DNA of 64,000 nt from Mercenaria mercenaria (taxonomy: Eukaryota > Mollusca > Bivalvia > Venerida > Veneridae). Location of the stretch: NCBI RefSeq assembly GCF_021730395.1, contig NC_069365.1, positions 20,310,001 to 20,374,000 on the forward strand, written 5' to 3'. Made by a program: the position numbers and the translations under genes. The notes under the pieces were generated by a model. The model ran no database searches, was not told the DNA's origin, and was given only the letters and a program-made list of their open reading frames with translations. Shown here in pieces: positions 10,273 to 20,382 of this stretch (position 1 is the stretch's first letter; every line of letters begins with the position of its first letter).

Positions 10273-13200
10273 ATGGAAAACTTTGATACTATCGTGAATA
10301 CTTTTACTGATGCAGATGAGCTGATGAATTTTGCGGCTACGTGGGGGATACAGGATTCCCCGGGAGTGCGGTTCCGTTTGTTTCAATTGAGGAACCCACA
10401 ATACAGTAATGACTTTGTCGATGAAGAATTGAATAACATACTTCAACATTTTGGAGAGCCAACCGATTTGGAATTGGCCCTGGAATACCTAAGAGAACAA
10501 GAAGAGATAGAACAGTGCGTGAAAGCTTTACTCTTTGATGAAGAAATGAACGAGATAGCAAACACGTGTATGAACGATGGGGAGTGGAACCCTACATCGC
10601 CAGGGATACAGATAGGGGGCGGAGAAGAGCTTCAGCCGGGTCCTTCTCATAGACACGACCCTCAGGGACTTCAGTATACCATACGAAAGAAAAAGGAAAG
10701 AACATATGCGAAAAGCGCTGCAGTCGATCGTACGTATCAAGTCAAGATCAATGAACAGTATAGAGGAGAGAGACTAGAAGATGTGAGACAAGGTCTCCAT
10801 CAAATGTTTGACGACGTGTTAGAGGAAGCCCGGGGCGATTTGGCGGGGAACGATTTAGGGCGTGTTGTTATACATCACCAAGGGTTACACGATCCGATTG
10901 TCGTTCCCCTCCAACCCTGGGACGAACTCAATGCCGATAAAGTGATGGGGACTATCGAGAAAGTGCTCAACAGTAATAAAGACCTTTGCATTGATGAAAG
11001 TTTTGACATATCAGTAGGATCCATTGATTTACCAAAAGGAGGGGCTAGACGAAGAATCACTAAACTCAAAGGAAAAAATAACTCGTTACAGTTAAAAACA
11101 TCTATAGTCACCATAGAAAATGACGATCAGATGTGTATGGCGAGAGCGATTGGAGTCAGCTGGGCCAAATTAAAAAGATGTACCCAAGATGAATGGAAAG
11201 AAATAACCAAAAACAGACAAAAGAAAAGTAATCTCCAGCTGGTACTAGAACATCAAAAAGTGCCAGAAAGTTATTATAAGGACCTCACAAGAAAGAATCT
11301 TAAGCAACAACAACAATTAGCAATAGCCATTAGTCAATTGGCAGGAGTTTCTTTGGACAGACCAGCGAGTTTAGAAGATATCACTGCGTTTGAAGAAGTC
11401 CTTGGAGTACGAGTGATGCTGATCAGCGCCATGTTGGGCAATAAATTCTTAACAAGCCCCAGTTCCGACGAGCGCCCATGCATTTACATATACTTAGTGC
11501 ACGACTCTCACTTTAATGCTATTACAAGTATAACCGGGTTTTTTAGCGCTAGATATTTTTGCGAAAAATGCCTCAAACATTACAATAACAAAGAAAGACA
11601 CCAGTGCGAAACACACTGTATCATCTGTAAAAGAGACCATTGCCCCAAAACGGAAAATGAAGTGACTTGCGGAGATTGTAATATGGACTGTAGATCAGAA
11701 GAGTGTTATCAAAAACATAAACAAATACCAATACACAAGAAAGGAAAAAATAAAGGAAAACCCAGCGGAACCTCACAATGCGACAAATGGTGGAAGTGCC
11801 CTTCATGCTATAAAGTAAATAGGTTAGATCAACGAAAAAAAGATGAACACCAGTGCGGAGAGTATATGTGTAGTTCGTGTAACGAATATGTTTTGGAAGG
11901 ACATTTGTGTTATTTAAGAGCCACCCCGGCGAAAGAAGATCACATTCCGAAGTTTATATTTTTTGATTTCGAGTGTAGCCAGGATGAAACATCAGTGTGT
12001 GAAAATGGATATGTACCTAATAGAAAAAATGATTGTAAAGACTGCCAATCGCAACAGGTATGTAAATCTTGCTCCAAATGTCAAAATTGTAAAACGTCAT
12101 GGTGCGGTAAAACCACGCATCGTCCCAATTTTGTAGTGGCCCATACGGTGTGTCCGGAATGCATTGATAAAGAATTAACGCCCGAGTCTGTATGTAAAAA
12201 ATGCGGTACCCGTTGCGACGAATGTGACAACTCAGAGTTGCCTGCTAACGAAGATGAAGGGCCATGCCCCGGAACATGCGGGTTTAGAGAAGTCACGTTT
12301 GAAGGAACGGATACCGCGGAAAAATTTGGTCAATGGTTGTTTTCTGAACAGCATCAATATTTTAAAGTTGTTGCCCACAATATGAAAGGCTACGACGGCT
12401 ATTTCCTTTTAGAATATCTTATAGACCAATCCCTTAGACCCGACAAAATCATTTATAGCGGATCAAAAATTATGTACATGACGTTGGAGCGAGATTTACA
12501 TATTAAAGTGATTGACAGTCTCAATTTTTTACCCATGAAATTATCTGCGTTACCGAAAGCCTTTGGATTAGATGAATTGAAAAAGGGGTGGTTCCCTCAT
12601 TATTTTAATACGAAAGAAAACCAAAATTATATAGGGTCATACCCAGAGGCTAAATATTACGGGCATGATTTTATGAGTGAGAGAGAGAGATCTGATTTGT
12701 TAGCATGGTTGAGTGAGAGAAAGAATGATACGTTCGATTTTAGAAAAGAAATGTTGGAATATTGTAGAAGCGATGTTGATATTTTGAGACAAGCGTGTTT
12801 AAAATTTAGAGAATTATTGATGAATGCTACGGGTGAAAGAGAGTTTGAAGTAAATGAGAAAGGGCAGGAAGAAGAAAAGTTAGTACGGGCCGTAGATCCA
12901 TTCGATTCCGTGACTATAGCTTCCGTCTGCATGAACGTATTTAGAACCAAATTTTTAGAAGAAGAATGGAAAGTAAAATTAGAGGGCGAAAATGATTGGG
13001 TACCCGCAAAATTAGTAGACGGAAAGCTGTATGTATTTGACGAAAACGAATGGATCCGCGAAACCGAACTGACGGAAAAGGAAGTGAGAGAGAAAAAGTT
13101 TGTACGTACATTGATAGCGAAAATTCCTCCCGGTGGTTACAATGATCAATACAGTAAAATCTCTATCGAATGGTTAGAATGGTTGGCGCATACTAAAAAT

Positions 13201-14900
13201 ATCAAAATTCAACACGCGCTAAATATTGGCGAAAAATCTTTACCAGGTACACGATATAAATTAGATGGGTATTGCGAAGAAACAAACACCGCGTATGAGT
13301 ACCACAGTTGCATCTACCACGGATGTAGAGATTGTTTCACCGATAATCGCGAAAATACGTGTCATCCGCTCACCAATCAATCATTAGACGAACTATTCGC
13401 GTTGACAATGAAAAAAAAGCTTACATAGAACAATTAGGAATGAAATACGTTTGTATTTGGGACCACGAATTCAGAAAACGAAAGAATCAAAATTCTGAGA
13501 TGAAGCGTTTCATTGATAATTTAGATTTAACAGACAGATTAGATCCTAGGGAAAGTTTCTTCGGGGGACGCACCAATGCCAGTAAACTCTACCACAAAGT
13601 TGATGAAAGTGAACGAATCAAGTACGTTGATTTCACTAGTTTGTATCCTTGGGTCAACAAGTATTGCCAGTATCCTGTAGGTCACCCCGTCATAATAACG
13701 AAAGATTTCAGTGACATAAATGAGTACTTTGGCATCGCCAAAGTTAAAATTGTACCACCAAGAGGTCTATACCATCCCGTCCTTCCTTATAGGTCAAATG
13801 GCAAACTGAAATTTCCTTTATGTAGAACCTGCGCGGATACTGAAAACCAAAACCCTTGCGATTGCCCCGATGATGATAGAGCGTTAACTGGCACGTGGTG
13901 TACTCCGGAGATTCAGACCGCTTTAAGACTAGGTTATACCATTAAGAAAATATACGAAGTATACCACTGGGAGGAAACTACTCAATATGACCCTAAAACC
14001 AGCGAAGGGGGACTGTTTGCCAATTACATAAACACGTTTTTAAAGTTTAAGCAAGAGGCAAGCGGCTCCCCTGACTGGATACAAAATGAACAAGACATGA
14101 TGAATTACATAACTCAATATATGGAGAAAGAGGGTGTTTCGTTGGATCGGTCAAACATAAGGAAGAATCCGGGTTTGAGAGCGCTGGCTAAACTATGTCT
14201 CAATAGCTTTTGGGGTAAGTTTGGTCAACGTCTCAATATGCGTCAGACAGAGTTCTTTCACGAAACGCAGGCAAACCTTTTCTTCCAATTGTTTTCCGAT
14301 CCGACGAAACAACCGCTTAATTTTCATATCCTTTCCAATGACATGTTACAAGTAGAATGGCAATTCAAACGAGACTGTCAACCCGAAGATAATAAAACGA
14401 ATATCTATTTAGCTACTTTTACAACTTGTTGGGCCAGACTTAAACTTTACAGTGTGCTCGAAAAGCTCGATAGGAGGGTACTGTATTATGATACGGACAG
14501 TGTGATATATGTAAGTCGCCCGGGACAGTATGATCCTCCATTAGGTGATTACTTGGGAGAACTTACGGATGAGCTGGACGGTGGGGAGTACATTGTAGAG
14601 TTTGTGTCTGGTGGCCCTAAAAATTACGCTTATAAAACTAGTAAAAACAAAGAGACGTGTAAGGTTAGGGGTTTTACTTTAAATTATAAAAATAGTCAGT
14701 TGATCAATTTTGAAAGTGTGAAAGACATTGTTGTCGATCCAAAAGGTTGTCCGAGCATTACAGTAACAAATCCGCGTAAAATTTGTAGAGATAAGAGAAA
14801 AAGGAAAATAGTCAATCGTGAAGAAAACAAAAAATATCAAGAGGTGTATACAAAACGTAGAAAAATTGCAGATTTTGACACTGAACCGTACGGGTATTAA
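10273..14900 (+). pseudogene. Polinton protein-primed DNA polymerase B (fossil)
   Basis: This is the replicative polymerase of the element, of the protein-primed family B. In order it shows an N-terminal region, a cysteine-rich zinc-binding stretch, exonuclease motif I (FFDFECSQDE), a second cysteine-rich insert, exonuclease motif II (HNMKGYDGYFLLEY), exonuclease motif III (YCRSDVDILRQ), polymerase motif A (DFTSLYPWVNKY), motif B (CLNSFWGKFGQ) and motif C (YYDTDSVIY). All key motifs are recognisable. The frame is interrupted about once, so the copy is treated as broken. The start at 10273 is chosen from the TATA box at 10213. A polyadenylation signal follows at 15378. Confidence 0.93.
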
Positions 14901-14984
14901 GTTAGATTGATGTTCATACGTTTTAAAATTAAATTTCTGTGTTGTAGTTTTTGACATCTGTATTTTAGTTTCTGATATCTACGT

Positions 14985-15275
14985 TTCAGCTTTTGCGCTT
15001 TAACATGCAATTTTCCATAGGGTCCGTTCACGTTTTTGTCAACGCTGTTTAAAAAAGTGTTACGGGCATTTAGATATTTGTCAAAGGTGATTCGATTTTT
15101 GCACTTTAACATGTAATTTTCCATAGGGTCCGTTCACGTTTTTGTCAATTCTGTTTCAAAAAGTGTAACAGCCGTTTTAAAAAATGTTACGGGCGTTTAG
15201 ATATTTGTCAAAGGTGATTCCATTTTTTTGTACATTAATGCGTAATTTTCCATAGGGTCTGTTATAGATTTTACC
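14985..15275. repeat. Three imperfect ~110-130-bp tandem repeats after PolB
   Basis: TTTAACATG.AATTTTCCATAGGGTCCGTT (third copy more diverged: TTAATGCGTAATTTTCCATAGGGTCTGTT) recurs near 15001, 15107 and 15235. Between copies lie GTTACGGGC.TTTAGATATTTGTCAAAGGTGATTC. The repeats lie in the 3' part of the PolB transcript. A minus-strand open frame across them (14897-15124) looks like a by-product of the repeat. Confidence 0.7.
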
Positions 15276-15377
15276 ATCTGTGTTACTGTTTCTGTGATCT
15301 AAATTTTAAGTTTTATCTACACTGTTTCAATTTTTGATTCAAAGAATTGTATAACTTTGTTATTGTCTTATGTCATG

Positions 15378-15383
15378 AATAAA
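15378..15383 (+). terminator. Polyadenylation signal for PolB
   Basis: AATAAA lies about 480 bp after the PolB stop and just before the next rightward gene. It is the only such signal in this gap on the plus strand that I noticed. Confidence 0.5.
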
Positions 15384-15396
15384 AACCTGTAAGAAT

Positions 15397-15738
15397 ATGA
15401 TGCGTTTGTCATTTCATGGTAAGAACTCCCATTCTCGCCTTAATCAACGTAAGAATATGAATCCCGCAGGTACTCACACCCCGGAAAGGGAAACGTTTAT
15501 ACGTTATCCACATTCTAATGAAGAAGAAAACAGGTCCCTTAGTGACCGTTGGCATTTATTAGGCACTCGAGTACCTCAAGCTGAGATCGTGTATTTTTGT
15601 CAAATGATCATCGTTTATGTGATCATCATTACCTCCATCATTAACCTATCTCTTCAAAACGGTGCTAGCGAATTGTGGATCAGTCTACTCAGTAGTTGTA
15701 TCGGATACGCCTTACCAAGTCCAAAGCTCAAGAAATAA
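15397..15738 (+). CDS. Polinton small membrane protein
   Basis: This 113-residue protein has a polar N-terminal half (~60 residues), one strong hydrophobic segment (EIVYFCQMIIVYVIIITSII, about residues 62-82) and the tail WISLLSSCIGYALPSP. Small proteins with a 'VYFCQ..IVY' membrane segment followed by 'LWISLLSSC.GY.LP.P' are a recurrent Polinton component in my recollection; their role is not established. The stop TAA overlaps the ATPase ATG by one base (TAATG at 15736-15740), so the two are probably expressed together. An alternative start is the ATG at 15457. Confidence 0.7.
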   Translation: MMRLSFHGKNSHSRLNQRKNMNPAGTHTPERETFIRYPHSNEEENRSLSDRWHLLGTRVPQAEIVYFCQMIIVYVIIITSIINLSLQNGASELWISLLSSCIGYALPSPKLKK

Positions 15739-16391
15739 TGAAAACATCATTACCTTTTGAACCTTGCTCCAGTATGTGTATTAGTGGTCAAACCGGAAGC
15801 GGTAAAACGCAATGGGTGTACAGGTTTTTGAAAAATGTGAAAGATATGTATTCGAGAGAACCGCCTTCGCACATATTATACTGTTACGGTATACATCAAG
15901 ACTTGTTTGACGACATGGAAAGGTCTATTCCAAACTTTTATAGTAAACAAGGACTGCCAACGGGTGAAGAAGTGGACGACTTTACCCGTGACAAGAGGCA
16001 CAAGTTGATTATTATCGATGATCTCATGCACGAAGTAATGCGAAACAAAGACATGGAGTTGCTATTTACGCAGGGCTGTCACCATAGGAGGGTATCTGTC
16101 ATACTAATTACACAAAACTTGTATCCGGGAGGTAAACACGCCAGGACTATTGCCTTGAATACGTGGTATATGGTACTCATGAAAAATTTGAGAGATGTAT
16201 CGCAAGTAGGAATATTGGGACGACAACTCTACCCTGGTAAAACAAAAGGATTCATGAAAGCTTATGAAGACGCATTAAGCACGAAACACGGTTATTTTTT
16301 GGTGGATATGAGCCCTCACGCCAATGATAAATACCGTTTAAGAACCCTTATTTTTCCGGGGGAAGACCCTATAGTCTACAGATTAACGTAA
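15738..16391 (+). CDS. Polinton genome-packaging ATPase (FtsK/A32 type)
   Basis: An ATP-driven motor of the A32/FtsK-HerA group, which in related viruses pumps DNA into capsids. Counting from the ATG at 15738, Walker A is GQTGSGKT (residues 17-24) and Walker B is LIIIDDLM (about 89-97); a sensor-like VILITQN follows near residue 126. At 217 residues it is of normal family length and reads through without interruption. The start at 15738 is preferred to the longer frame from 15696 because the extra residues overlap the preceding membrane-protein gene and family members begin shortly before Walker A. Confidence 0.9.
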   Translation: MKTSLPFEPCSSMCISGQTGSGKTQWVYRFLKNVKDMYSREPPSHILYCYGIHQDLFDDMERSIPNFYSKQGLPTGEEVDDFTRDKRHKLIIIDDLMHEVMRNKDMELLFTQGCHHRRVSVILITQNLYPGGKHARTIALNTWYMVLMKNLRDVSQVGILGRQLYPGKTKGFMKAYEDALSTKHGYFLVDMSPHANDKYRLRTLIFPGEDPIVYRLT

Positions 16392-16422
16392 GAAGGAAGA
16401 CCAAAGCGGCGTAAGAGTAACC

Positions 16423-16644
16423 ATGGTTGAACTAATCAAACAGCAACGTCATTTCTTAAATCTTCTTAAAAGCACTACAGCCGCGCAAAGGAAAGCATTG
16501 TTGAGTACGTTAATACGTTTTCAAAGCCGGCATCGTAGTCGTTTGGCATTTTTCCTAGCGAATCAAAGAATTCGTAAGGTCCTTGTATCGGAAAGAAAAA
16601 GGTCACCCAATGCTTCCCAGTTCCATCACTGGTATCCGTGTTAG
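16423..16644 (+). pseudogene. Fragment resembling the Polinton small basic protein
   Basis: A short rightward frame begins MVELIKQQRHFLNLLKSTTA and continues AQRKALLSTL. This recalls the start of the small basic Polinton proteins with 'LLK..AQRKALL' patterns, such as the one at 17641-17988 on the other strand. It overlaps the protease remnant on the opposite strand, so at most one of the two is original here. It is treated as a fossil fragment. Confidence 0.35.
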
Positions 16645-16741
16645 AAATAACAAACTGTCCCTTTTGAACTTTCATTTGATCAGAGGCGCACACTGTTACT
16701 GGATATCTTTTGAGTAAACGTTCAAGTTCTAAATTATTCAT
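16475..16741 (-). pseudogene. Polinton adenovirus-type protease remnant (fossil)
   Basis: The segment GKHWVTFFFPIQGPYEFFDS followed by LGKMP is the hallmark of the adenovirus-like (C5/Ulp1-related) maturation cysteine protease of Polintons, including the 'HWV' histidine motif. The gene begins with an ATG that overlaps the stop of the penton-like gene (ATGA at 16738-16741), so the two were translated from one leftward unit. The copy looks broken. Confidence 0.75.
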
Positions 16742-17607
16742 TTGAAATAGACGCCCCTGGCACTGTTGATATGCAGTACTTCCGGGAAGGTGGCGTACAT
16801 AATCAGTGTCACACTCTCTGGTAATGCCTCAGCAAATTTGATTTCTAGTCGACAATGTCCCTTCCTTTTAGTGCTAAACGAGTAGTAAGGATCTACATCA
16901 ATAACGTACAGACAATATCCCTTCTTATAATCTTTGTTTGAAATGTTAATGTCGTTCCTAAACAGAGTCAATGTTCTGTAACACTCCGTGTATTGATCCG
17001 CCGAATAATTTGGTTGCATCGGTTGTGAGGGCACCGATTGTCCATCGACGTATAGGCCTATGGAACTACAGTTATAATGCTTGAAGTTGAATGGGTTGTG
17101 CGCGTAATCGCCATTAAATGCCGCACTAGGAACCAGGCCTACTATCAGTTTACATGGAACCAGTCCTTGAAATATATCGTCAGCGCTGTAACTAAATTGA
17201 CCCGAAGCAATGGACGTTGTCTTGATCTCTGTGCGTAGGTAAGGGTAAATGGCTGACATGTCTTGAATGAGATTATCGTGCGCTACTAATACGTCACTTT
17301 TCAGCCGCTGAATACAGAGTTTGAAATGAGCGTCCGCTATTTTCACGCGATAGTCAGGAGACGGGCTGTCAGTGATTAATGTGAAGGCGTCTCTAACGTA
17401 AGACTCTTGTACAATATCGCAGCACAAATACAGTCTTTTACTTCTCGGCGTAAAATCGCAGGTAAGAGTAACTTCAGTCACAGCGCAGGTCCAACGATCC
17501 TCTAAAGCGTATGACTTGGGAAACTGAATGTAAAAATCTGAGGGATTGTTGTTCTTACGTATGATTTGCGAATCGTTACTGCTAAGATAAAGGTAAAAGT
17601 CGGTCAT
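16738..17607 (-). CDS. Polinton penton-like minor capsid protein
   Basis: This 289-residue protein starts MTDFYLYLSSNDSQIIRKNN and continues NPSDFYIQFPKSYALEDRWT. The pattern 'F..YL.SN.S..I...N.PS.F...LP....L...W..AL.E+' is typical of the penton-type (single jelly-roll) minor capsid proteins of Polintons and their relatives. No membrane segment is seen, which fits a structural protein. The frame is open throughout and close to the usual family size. It is followed directly by the protease remnant, with overlapping start and stop. Confidence 0.72.
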   Translation of the reverse strand: MTDFYLYLSSNDSQIIRKNNNPSDFYIQFPKSYALEDRWTCAVTEVTLTCDFTPRSKRLYLCCDIVQESYVRDAFTLITDSPSPDYRVKIADAHFKLCIQRLKSDVLVAHDNLIQDMSAIYPYLRTEIKTTSIASGQFSYSADDIFQGLVPCKLIVGLVPSAAFNGDYAHNPFNFKHYNCSSIGLYVDGQSVPSQPMQPNYSADQYTECYRTLTLFRNDINISNKDYKKGYCLYVIDVDPYYSFSTKRKGHCRLEIKFAEALPESVTLIMYATFPEVLHINSARGVYFK

Positions 17608-17640
17608 GGTTTCATTCGTATTCGTTTGATATTTGGCTTC

Positions 17641-17988
17641 TTACGCTTCTCTGTTCGTCCTGACTTCGTCCAGAATAGTGTCAAAAAGATGGGGAGCTCT
17701 CAACAATACGGGTATAAGTGAGTGATGGCGTCTTAACAATGTTTTCTTTCTAGATAATGATACGTTTCCAGAAGCCAGAGACCGTAGCAAAAGTCTTTTC
17801 CTTTCAAGTAGCTGTGCATATCTTCTTGCTGGATTAATCGTTCCATTGATCACTCTTTTGGCTACTTGAGCTATAGCCTGCATTTGACTCGACGTCATAT
17901 TTATGATCATGTTTTTTCTAACTGCTACAGTAGCATCTTTCAGTTGGAGAAGATAGTTGAGTTTAAGGTACACTTGAGACTGATTCAT
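17641..17988 (-). CDS. Polinton small basic protein
   Basis: This 115-residue, strongly basic, helical protein is rich in Arg, Lys and Leu (LERKRLLLRSLASGNVSLSR, then KKTLLRRHHSL). It resembles the small basic proteins found next to capsid genes in many Polintons, whose role is uncertain; condensing DNA is a reasonable guess only. It lies 33 bp upstream of the penton-like gene in the same leftward cluster. CAATAAA sits a few bases before its ATG and doubles as a possible polyadenylation signal for the TBP gene. Confidence 0.6.
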   Translation of the reverse strand: MNQSQVYLKLNYLLQLKDATVAVRKNMIINMTSSQMQAIAQVAKRVINGTINPARRYAQLLERKRLLLRSLASGNVSLSRKKTLLRRHHSLIPVLLRAPHLFDTILDEVRTNREA

Positions 17989-17993
17989 GTTTG

Positions 17994-17999
17994 TTTATT
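17994..17999 (-). terminator. Polyadenylation signal after the TBP gene
   Basis: AATAAA on the minus strand lies 14 bases after the TBP stop and just before the small basic protein ATG. The same CAATAA(A/C) motif lies shortly before the integrase and BIR starts, so it may also have a promoter role. Confidence 0.4.
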
Positions 18000-18012
18000 G
18001 GTTTCTTTACTT

Positions 18013-18540
18013 TCACTCCTTCTTACGCGTGTAGAGTTCCAGTTCAATTAAGACTGGGTAGACCGCTTCATCTAGTTGAGCGTGATCTTTGATTCCAGTT
18101 ATGACCACTTTACCGCTGTGAAAACAACAAAAATTGACTCCATCATATTTTAAATTCACCGCTGAAAATAGTTCAGGTTCATACACGATCTGTCTTTCTT
18201 TTACCAACTGATTTAAGTCTAAGGCGGTACTTAAGGTGTGACTTGCTGACACTGTTAAGCATTTGATATCTTTCAGACACACTGTGTACCCTAATCGCTG
18301 TATACGTCTGGCATAACGTCGTAGTCTTTGACGTCCCTGCTGAATACTGGTCGCTTTTCCATTACAGTTGATAACTCCGTTGGAGAAGACTAAGCAATTT
18401 CCTCCTATGGTCTTGTGTTGCCAGATCAGTCCTGGAAATGTTCTAGGATCGTAACGAGCGTTTGATATACGATAACACAAACGCCTCAAGTCAATAGCGC
18501 AGTCCAAATGGGCACTGAACACAACGTTTGTGATAATCAT
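18013..18540 (-). CDS. TATA-binding protein (TBP) homologue in the Polinton
   Basis: A 175-residue protein that aligns over its whole length with the saddle domain of TBP, the factor that binds and bends TATA boxes for transcription initiation. Repeat one (about residues 4-85) has ISNARYDPRTFPGLI, then CLVFSNGVINCNGKAT, then RLRRYARRIQRLGY. These match the 'NAEYNP+RFAA+I', 'AL+FSSGKM+CTGAKS' and 'R+YAR++Q+LGF' signatures. Repeat two (about 93-170) has YEPELFSAVNLKYD, then FHSGKVVITGIKDH. All four phenylalanines corresponding to the DNA-intercalating pairs are present (F35, F52, F125, F140). There is no N-terminal extension. It is far more diverged than any host TBP and lies between the integrase and the small basic protein. 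The frame is whole. DNA binding is inferred. Confidence 0.87.
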   Translation of the reverse strand: MIITNVVFSAHLDCAIDLRRLCYRISNARYDPRTFPGLIWQHKTIGGNCLVFSNGVINCNGKATSIQQGRQRLRRYARRIQRLGYTVCLKDIKCLTVSASHTLSTALDLNQLVKERQIVYEPELFSAVNLKYDGVNFCCFHSGKVVITGIKDHAQLDEAVYPVLIELELYTRKKE

Positions 18541-18624
18541 AGTGTTGACTCTTCAATCGCCCGGCTATAAATGAAGATAAATAAACTCTTATCTGTCATA
18601 TGAATACATGTCAGGTCACGTGGT

Positions 18625-19740
18625 CTAGGAGTACTGCGTCACGTCTTGTTCGGGTATCCAACTATCGTATTTCGCTGGCCAGTGTAACCACCTTACAAGG
18701 ACTTGTCTTTGTTTGTTTCGAACTCTTTTCTTTAGTATTTTTTCAACATGGTACTCTGTCGTCTCGTCCACGTTGACCGCTTGTAATTCCTGTTCATAAA
18801 ATGTCCCGTCTACCTGGTCGTTATTATCCCAATCAGCTATAGTGTACACAGGTACGCCTTCTCTTTTGAAACGCGTTTTAATCTTAAAGATTTCACCCGT
18901 CCACTTTTGCGAGTATTCCCTATCGAACACACTTTTCACGTGAGATACGCGTACCGTTTGACCTATTTTGAATTTGTAGCTTTTTCTCTTGATTAGTTTC
19001 GTTTTACCCCCTTTGGTTCTTAGTAAATATTGCTGAAGCCTACTCTCTCCTTCGTTCTCTGTCGTTATGTCTATGGGTCTCTTTCCTAGACTGCTATGAA
19101 TTGTGCTGTTATATCCTCGTACTATTTTTTCCAGGATATTAATGTATCGTTGTGTTCTCTTTTTTAACATGTACCTGAACAGTCTTCTTTTCAGATTCTT
19201 AATTAGTATTTCCGAATAGTTAGCCTTTGTCTCAGTGTTTAGGGCGTAGAAATGATGAATTCCTTCATGCTGAAGATACTTATTGACCTCCTTGCTTCTA
19301 AATTCCATACCCCTGTCGGTTCTCACCGTATTAGGTTTTCTCGTTCCTGATAGTATTCGCTCTAACGCGTTCACTATTTCCGTACCTTTTTTACTTTTGA
19401 TGGGTTGACAAAAAGCGAAACGGGAGAAAATGTCTATGGACACCAACACGTATTTGTAGCCTTCATTTTGCTCGGCTAAGTCGACCATGTCCATCAGATC
19501 CATATCCCATTGACTGTCAATGCCTCGGACAATCACGCGAGATCGAGGAAATCGACGTCTGGCCCCTCTAGTCAAGGAATAAGACTGTTGACTTTGAAGC
19601 CATTTCCTTATTCTATGCCTACCGATTTTATATTTACCCTGAGACTTGATATATTGGTACACTTTTTCAACTCCAGCAAAACTAACCGGACAATTTGGGT
19701 CAAAATACAAAGAAGACAAATACTGCTTCCAGTTAGACAT
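18625..19740 (-). CDS. Polinton retroviral-type integrase with chromodomain
   Basis: A DDE-type integrase that inserts the element and makes the 6-bp target duplication. It has the Polinton N-terminal pattern (FDPNCPVSFAGVEKVYQYIK, then RKWLQSQQSYSLTRGARRRF), the catalytic core with SQWDMDLMDM and TVRTDRGMEF followed by the helix NTETKANYSEILIKNLKRRL, and a C-terminal chromodomain (YHVEKILKKRVRNKQ, then VRWLHWPAKYDSWIPEQDV). The start MSNWKQYL at 19740 is preferred over the in-frame ATG at 19764 because related integrases begin close to the 'LYFDP' motif and CAATAAA lies just upstream. It reads through without interruption. Confidence 0.93.
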   Translation of the reverse strand: MSNWKQYLSSLYFDPNCPVSFAGVEKVYQYIKSQGKYKIGRHRIRKWLQSQQSYSLTRGARRRFPRSRVIVRGIDSQWDMDLMDMVDLAEQNEGYKYVLVSIDIFSRFAFCQPIKSKKGTEIVNALERILSGTRKPNTVRTDRGMEFRSKEVNKYLQHEGIHHFYALNTETKANYSEILIKNLKRRLFRYMLKKRTQRYINILEKIVRGYNSTIHSSLGKRPIDITTENEGESRLQQYLLRTKGGKTKLIKRKSYKFKIGQTVRVSHVKSVFDREYSQKWTGEIFKIKTRFKREGVPVYTIADWDNNDQVDGTFYEQELQAVNVDETTEYHVEKILKKRVRNKQRQVLVRWLHWPAKYDSWIPEQDVTQYS

Positions 19741-19764
19741 TATTTTATTGATAACACATAACAA

Positions 19765-19974
19765 GTATATTCGTACAAATGTATAACATGTTCTTACAAA
19801 TTACAATACAGTAGAATACAAAGCAGGTGTTGTTCTAGAGTTTTCTAAATACTGTTCCAAAATATCGAGTAAATGTTCTGTAGCTTCGCGATATTCTCTT
19901 CTAAACTGATACCGCCTAATCCAGTCATTTATTAATGTCACAGTCATATACACAAAAGCAAACATATCTTGTTT
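19765..19974. other. Short gap between integrase and BIR genes
   Basis: About 200 bp with no gene. It serves as the 3' flank of the BIR gene and the 5' flank of the integrase gene. Confidence 0.4.
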
Positions 19975-20382
19975 TTATAAGTTTGGTAGGTTATTTGTAC
20001 TACATCTATTATTGACAAACAAATTTGCCCCCGTAGTAGTTGAACTGAACGCTCCAAACCCACCAGATGGTCTCGTTGCAGTTATTGTTCCAAAGCCACT
20101 ATACTGTATTTGTTGAGGGGCTCCCACTATTCTTATGTATTCGCAGTTTGGAGACCATTTAAAGTGTTCCCTCAATGCGCAGTCCGATCTTTCCCAAGCG
20201 CTCAACTTCACGTGACATCTAAAACATTCGCATACGTCCGATTTTCCGCTGTAAAACAGTCCGGCACTTGCCAGCTCATACTTATTTGGAAGCATTTGTT
20301 TCGGGTATGTTTCGAAAGTCTTCAGTCTGTTTTCGTAATATTCCATGTTTCGGTTCATTGGTGTGCAGTCTGAAACGTTCAT
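19975..20382 (-). CDS. BIR-domain (inhibitor-of-apoptosis) protein in the Polinton
   Basis: This 135-residue protein carries one BIR zinc domain at about residues 18-84 (RLKTFETYP, ELASAGLFYSG, CFRCHVKLSAWE, REHFKWSPNC). The zinc ligands C53, C56, H73 and C80 are present with BIR spacing (C-x2-C-x16-H-x6-C). No RING follows; the tail is Gly/Thr/Asn-rich. BIR proteins of baculoviruses and animals bind caspases or their activators. In a virus-like element the likely job is to delay host cell death, but this is inference. A TATA box lies 33 bp upstream, with two CCAAT motifs further up. The frame is whole. Confidence 0.87.
   Translation of the reverse strand: MNVSDCTPMNRNMEYYENRLKTFETYPKQMLPNKYELASAGLFYSGKSDVCECFRCHVKLSAWERSDCALREHFKWSPNCEYIRIVGAPQQIQYSGFGTITATRPSGGFGAFSSTTTGANLFVNNRCSTNNLPNL

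Noticed and set aside
14897-15124. Basic coiled-coil-like protein after PolB
   Set aside because: The frame lies across the tandem repeats in the PolB 3' region and is explained by them.
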